This document shows, in pieces, positions 62,431 to 64,000 of a DNA stretch of 64,000 bases. Both the position numbers and the translations under genes were made by a program. Origin of the DNA: Desulfuromonadales bacterium (GTDB lineage: Bacteria > Desulfobacterota > Desulfuromonadia > Desulfuromonadales > BM103); the NCBI GenBank assembly GCA_014860225.1, contig JACZKE010000060.1, positions 186,001 through 250,000 of the forward strand, given 5' to 3'. The notes under the pieces were generated by a model. The model was not told the DNA's origin. It saw nothing but the letters and a program-made list of their open reading frames with translations, and did no database searches. Position 1 is the stretch's first letter. Each line of letters starts with the position of its first letter.

Positions 62431-63474
62431 ATGAAGGTTGTATTTGTCAGACATTCTCTGTTGAGCCGAGGCGGAGATAAAATGATACTGGCCCACGCCA
62501 CACACTTAGTTGCGATGGGGCATGATGTCACGATAAAAACATCGATAGTTGATACCGTTTTTCCACTGGACGAAAGGCTCACAATTCAGAAAACCGCTTC
62601 AAAAAGTAAACTGCAGTCCATCCTCAAATGCCTGACGGAAGCACATGACTCCGATTGGGTAGTCGCAGATATTGTTCCTCTCGCGTGTTTGCTCTATTTT
62701 CGTAATCGGCAAACAGTCTTGTATTTTGCTCAAGATTATGATGAGTCCTATTACTCATCCTTTCTACAGAAAATTTTCATTCGTTCTCTCTACCACCTGG
62801 GATTGTCTTGGTTGAAAATCCCTGTTGTCGCGGTTTCTGACTATTTACAGGAAATTCTGAGTCGTCGATTTAACGCCAGGGTCGCAGTTGTGACTAATGG
62901 CGTCGACTTGGATACATTTTTCCCTGATCCAGATTCTGATTTGTTGACACGAAAAAAGGATCGAAAAGTTATTCTGATCTTGTCCAGGGGCGATCGGAGA
63001 AAGGGTTTTGATCTTGCAAAAAGTATCGTTAGAAGGGTCAAGAATGAAATAACTACCCCTTTTGAAGTATGGACTGTCGGTGACGTCGCAACTGGCTGTT
63101 TTGAAGGTGTGTGTCACAGAGACTTTGGCTACGTTCGGGAAGAAAAATTGCGTAAGTTGTTCAGTAGTGCTGATGTCTTTCTTTATCCCACTAGACACGA
63201 AGGGTTTGGTCTGATGGTTGCGGAGGCTTTTGCTAGTGGATGCCCTGTAGTGACTACAGATGCTGTCCCTTTTGTTAAAGATGGTCAGAATGCTTTGGTT
63301 AGTCAAATTGAGGATGTTGATGCTATATTTGAGAGCTTGCAGAAATTGCTGTCTGATCCAGAACGGGCCAGGCATTTGGTGAACGAGGGCATCGCTTTTG
63401 CCAATGAACATTCTCTCGCCTCTGCATGTAGAAGATTTGCAGCAATTTTGGAAAAAAGACACGCTCTTCGATGA
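62431..63474 (+). CDS. Glycosyltransferase family 4
   Basis: The 347-residue enzyme has the GT-B fold of family 4. The N-terminal half begins KVVFVRHSLLSRGGDKMI (donor/acceptor glycine loop). The C-terminal half has ILSRGDRRKGFDL, LFSSADVFLYPTRHEGFGLM, and VAEAFASGCPVVTTDAVPF, the EX7E motif that binds the nucleotide-sugar. It transfers a sugar to a lipid-linked or polysaccharide acceptor in the cytoplasm. Its start lies 7 bp after the UbiA fragment and its stop overlaps the GT2 gene, pointing to a surface polysaccharide cluster continuing past the window. Confidence 0.92.
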   Translation: MKVVFVRHSLLSRGGDKMILAHATHLVAMGHDVTIKTSIVDTVFPLDERLTIQKTASKSKLQSILKCLTEAHDSDWVVADIVPLACLLYFRNRQTVLYFAQDYDESYYSSFLQKIFIRSLYHLGLSWLKIPVVAVSDYLQEILSRRFNARVAVVTNGVDLDTFFPDPDSDLLTRKKDRKVILILSRGDRRKGFDLAKSIVRRVKNEITTPFEVWTVGDVATGCFEGVCHRDFGYVREEKLRKLFSSADVFLYPTRHEGFGLMVAEAFASGCPVVTTDAVPFVKDGQNALVSQIEDVDAIFESLQKLLSDPERARHLVNEGIAFANEHSLASACRRFAAILEKRHALR

Positions 63475-64000
63475 ACAATAAGAAAGTGCAGCATATTCCA
63501 TTACAAGGCATTTCTTTAATTACGATCTGTCTGAACAGCGCCAGCACAATTGGTCGAACCATCGAAAGTATTGCCGCACAGAAGGATGATCACGTCCAAT
63601 ATATCGTCATTGACGGGGGGTCGACTGACGGTACCCAGGAGATTGTCAGTTCTTACGAACACTTTGTCGATTATTTTATCAGTGAACCTGATAGAGGCAT
63701 ATCGGATGCTTTCAATAAAGGTCTAAATGTTGCAAATATGGACATTGTCGGTTTGATCAACTCTGATGACACTCTTTTGCCTGGGGCAATTCTATCGGTG
63801 CGACAGGCTTTTCAATCAAATCCGGAGGTTGAAGTTGTTCATGGTGATATTCTCCTTTACGATGGAGAGCAATTTGTTAAACAGATAAGTCCTGCAGGGA
63901 AATGGTGGTTTCCATGGCGTTTGGTTCTCTTTAATCATCCAGCAACCTTCGTTAAACGTGATGTATATAAGCGATTTGGTGGGTTTTCCAGCGAATTCAA
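63471..64000 (+). CDS. Glycosyltransferase family 2, partial (3' end outside window)
   Basis: ATG 63471 overlaps the GT4 stop (ATGA). The 176 residues present show the GT-A fold of family 2: GISLITICLNSASTIGRTIE, VQYIVIDGGSTDGTQEIV, SEPDRGISDAFNKGLNVA, and GLINSDD (DxD-like metal motif). It continues HGDILLYDG and NHPATFVKRDVYKRFGGF, as in enzymes for colanic-acid-type or O-antigen chains. The gene runs off the window. It likely adds a sugar to a lipid-linked glycan together with the GT4 product. Confidence 0.92.
   Translation, partial: MNNKKVQHIPLQGISLITICLNSASTIGRTIESIAAQKDDHVQYIVIDGGSTDGTQEIVSSYEHFVDYFISEPDRGISDAFNKGLNVANMDIVGLINSDDTLLPGAILSVRQAFQSNPEVEVVHGDILLYDGEQFVKQISPAGKWWFPWRLVLFNHPATFVKRDVYKRFGGFSSEF

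Overview
The window looks like chromosome from a Desulfuromonadales bacterium (Geobacter/Desulfuromonas/Pelobacter relatives). This rests on the pilB-pilT-pilC-pilS-pilR-pilA order, a very short PilA-N pilin followed by a separate secreted PilA-C protein, a sdhC/frdC-A-B operon of the cytochrome b558 type, and many two-component and sigma-54 regulators. The species is not identified. No rRNA, tRNA or CRISPR array was seen.

Layout. 1-2.0 kb: end of a histidine kinase gene, a receiver protein, and pfkA on the minus strand. 2.5-11.1 kb: a catalytic plus non-catalytic M16 peptidase pair, a YihY-type membrane protein, lpxH (minus strand, with a promoter that predicts a leaderless mRNA), a pair of nucleoside-recognition membrane proteins and the copper ATPase CopA. 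11.25-17.9 kb: a complete type I Wadjet anti-plasmid system (jetABCD), followed by a RecQ-family helicase. 20-24 kb: housekeeping genes (LOG-like protein, DHH phosphoesterase, amidase, rph, rdgB). 24.5-27.8 kb: succinate dehydrogenase/fumarate reductase. 27.8-34.1 kb: a short PrmA-like methyltransferase, an AEC transporter, an NtrB/NtrC-type pair, TlpA and CcdA. 34.9-38.7 kb: iron block with fur, feoB behind a Fur box, an overlapping 58-residue zinc-ribbon-like gene and a DtxR-FeoA fusion. 38.9-44.5 kb: a ParM-like actin, rnr, ribF and aroE.

44.7-61.1 kb is the type IV pilus region. PilB, PilT and PilC are the motor and platform, and PilS/PilR should drive a textbook sigma-54 promoter in front of pilA-N/pilA-C. 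Downstream is a tightly overlapping five-gene operon: ABC permease, anchored repeat-like protein, ABC ATPase, GT-C-like membrane TPR protein, and a UbiA-family polyprenyl-phosphate phosphoribosyltransferase-like enzyme. This suggests, by analogy with TfpW-type pilin arabinosylation, an undescribed pilin or surface furanosylation pathway. An AbiEi/AbiEii toxin-antitoxin module has landed between pilR and pilA, flanked by copies of a dispersed structured repeat (R3). After the UbiA gene comes a scar (IS3 remnant, four-helix-bundle gene, frameshifted coiled-coil gene, duplicated 3' end of the UbiA gene), then two glycosyltransferase genes, the second cut by the window edge.

Intergenic DNA is rich in dispersed repeats: R1 (at least seven copies or fragments, 35-180 bp, with degraded coding potential), R2 (two ~155-bp MITE-like elements bracketing the feo genes), R3 (two copies of 520-580 bp plus a partial copy, carrying an intrinsic terminator), two other inverted-repeat elements, and short tandem heptamers. 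Family assignments come from motif recognition by eye; no database search was run.
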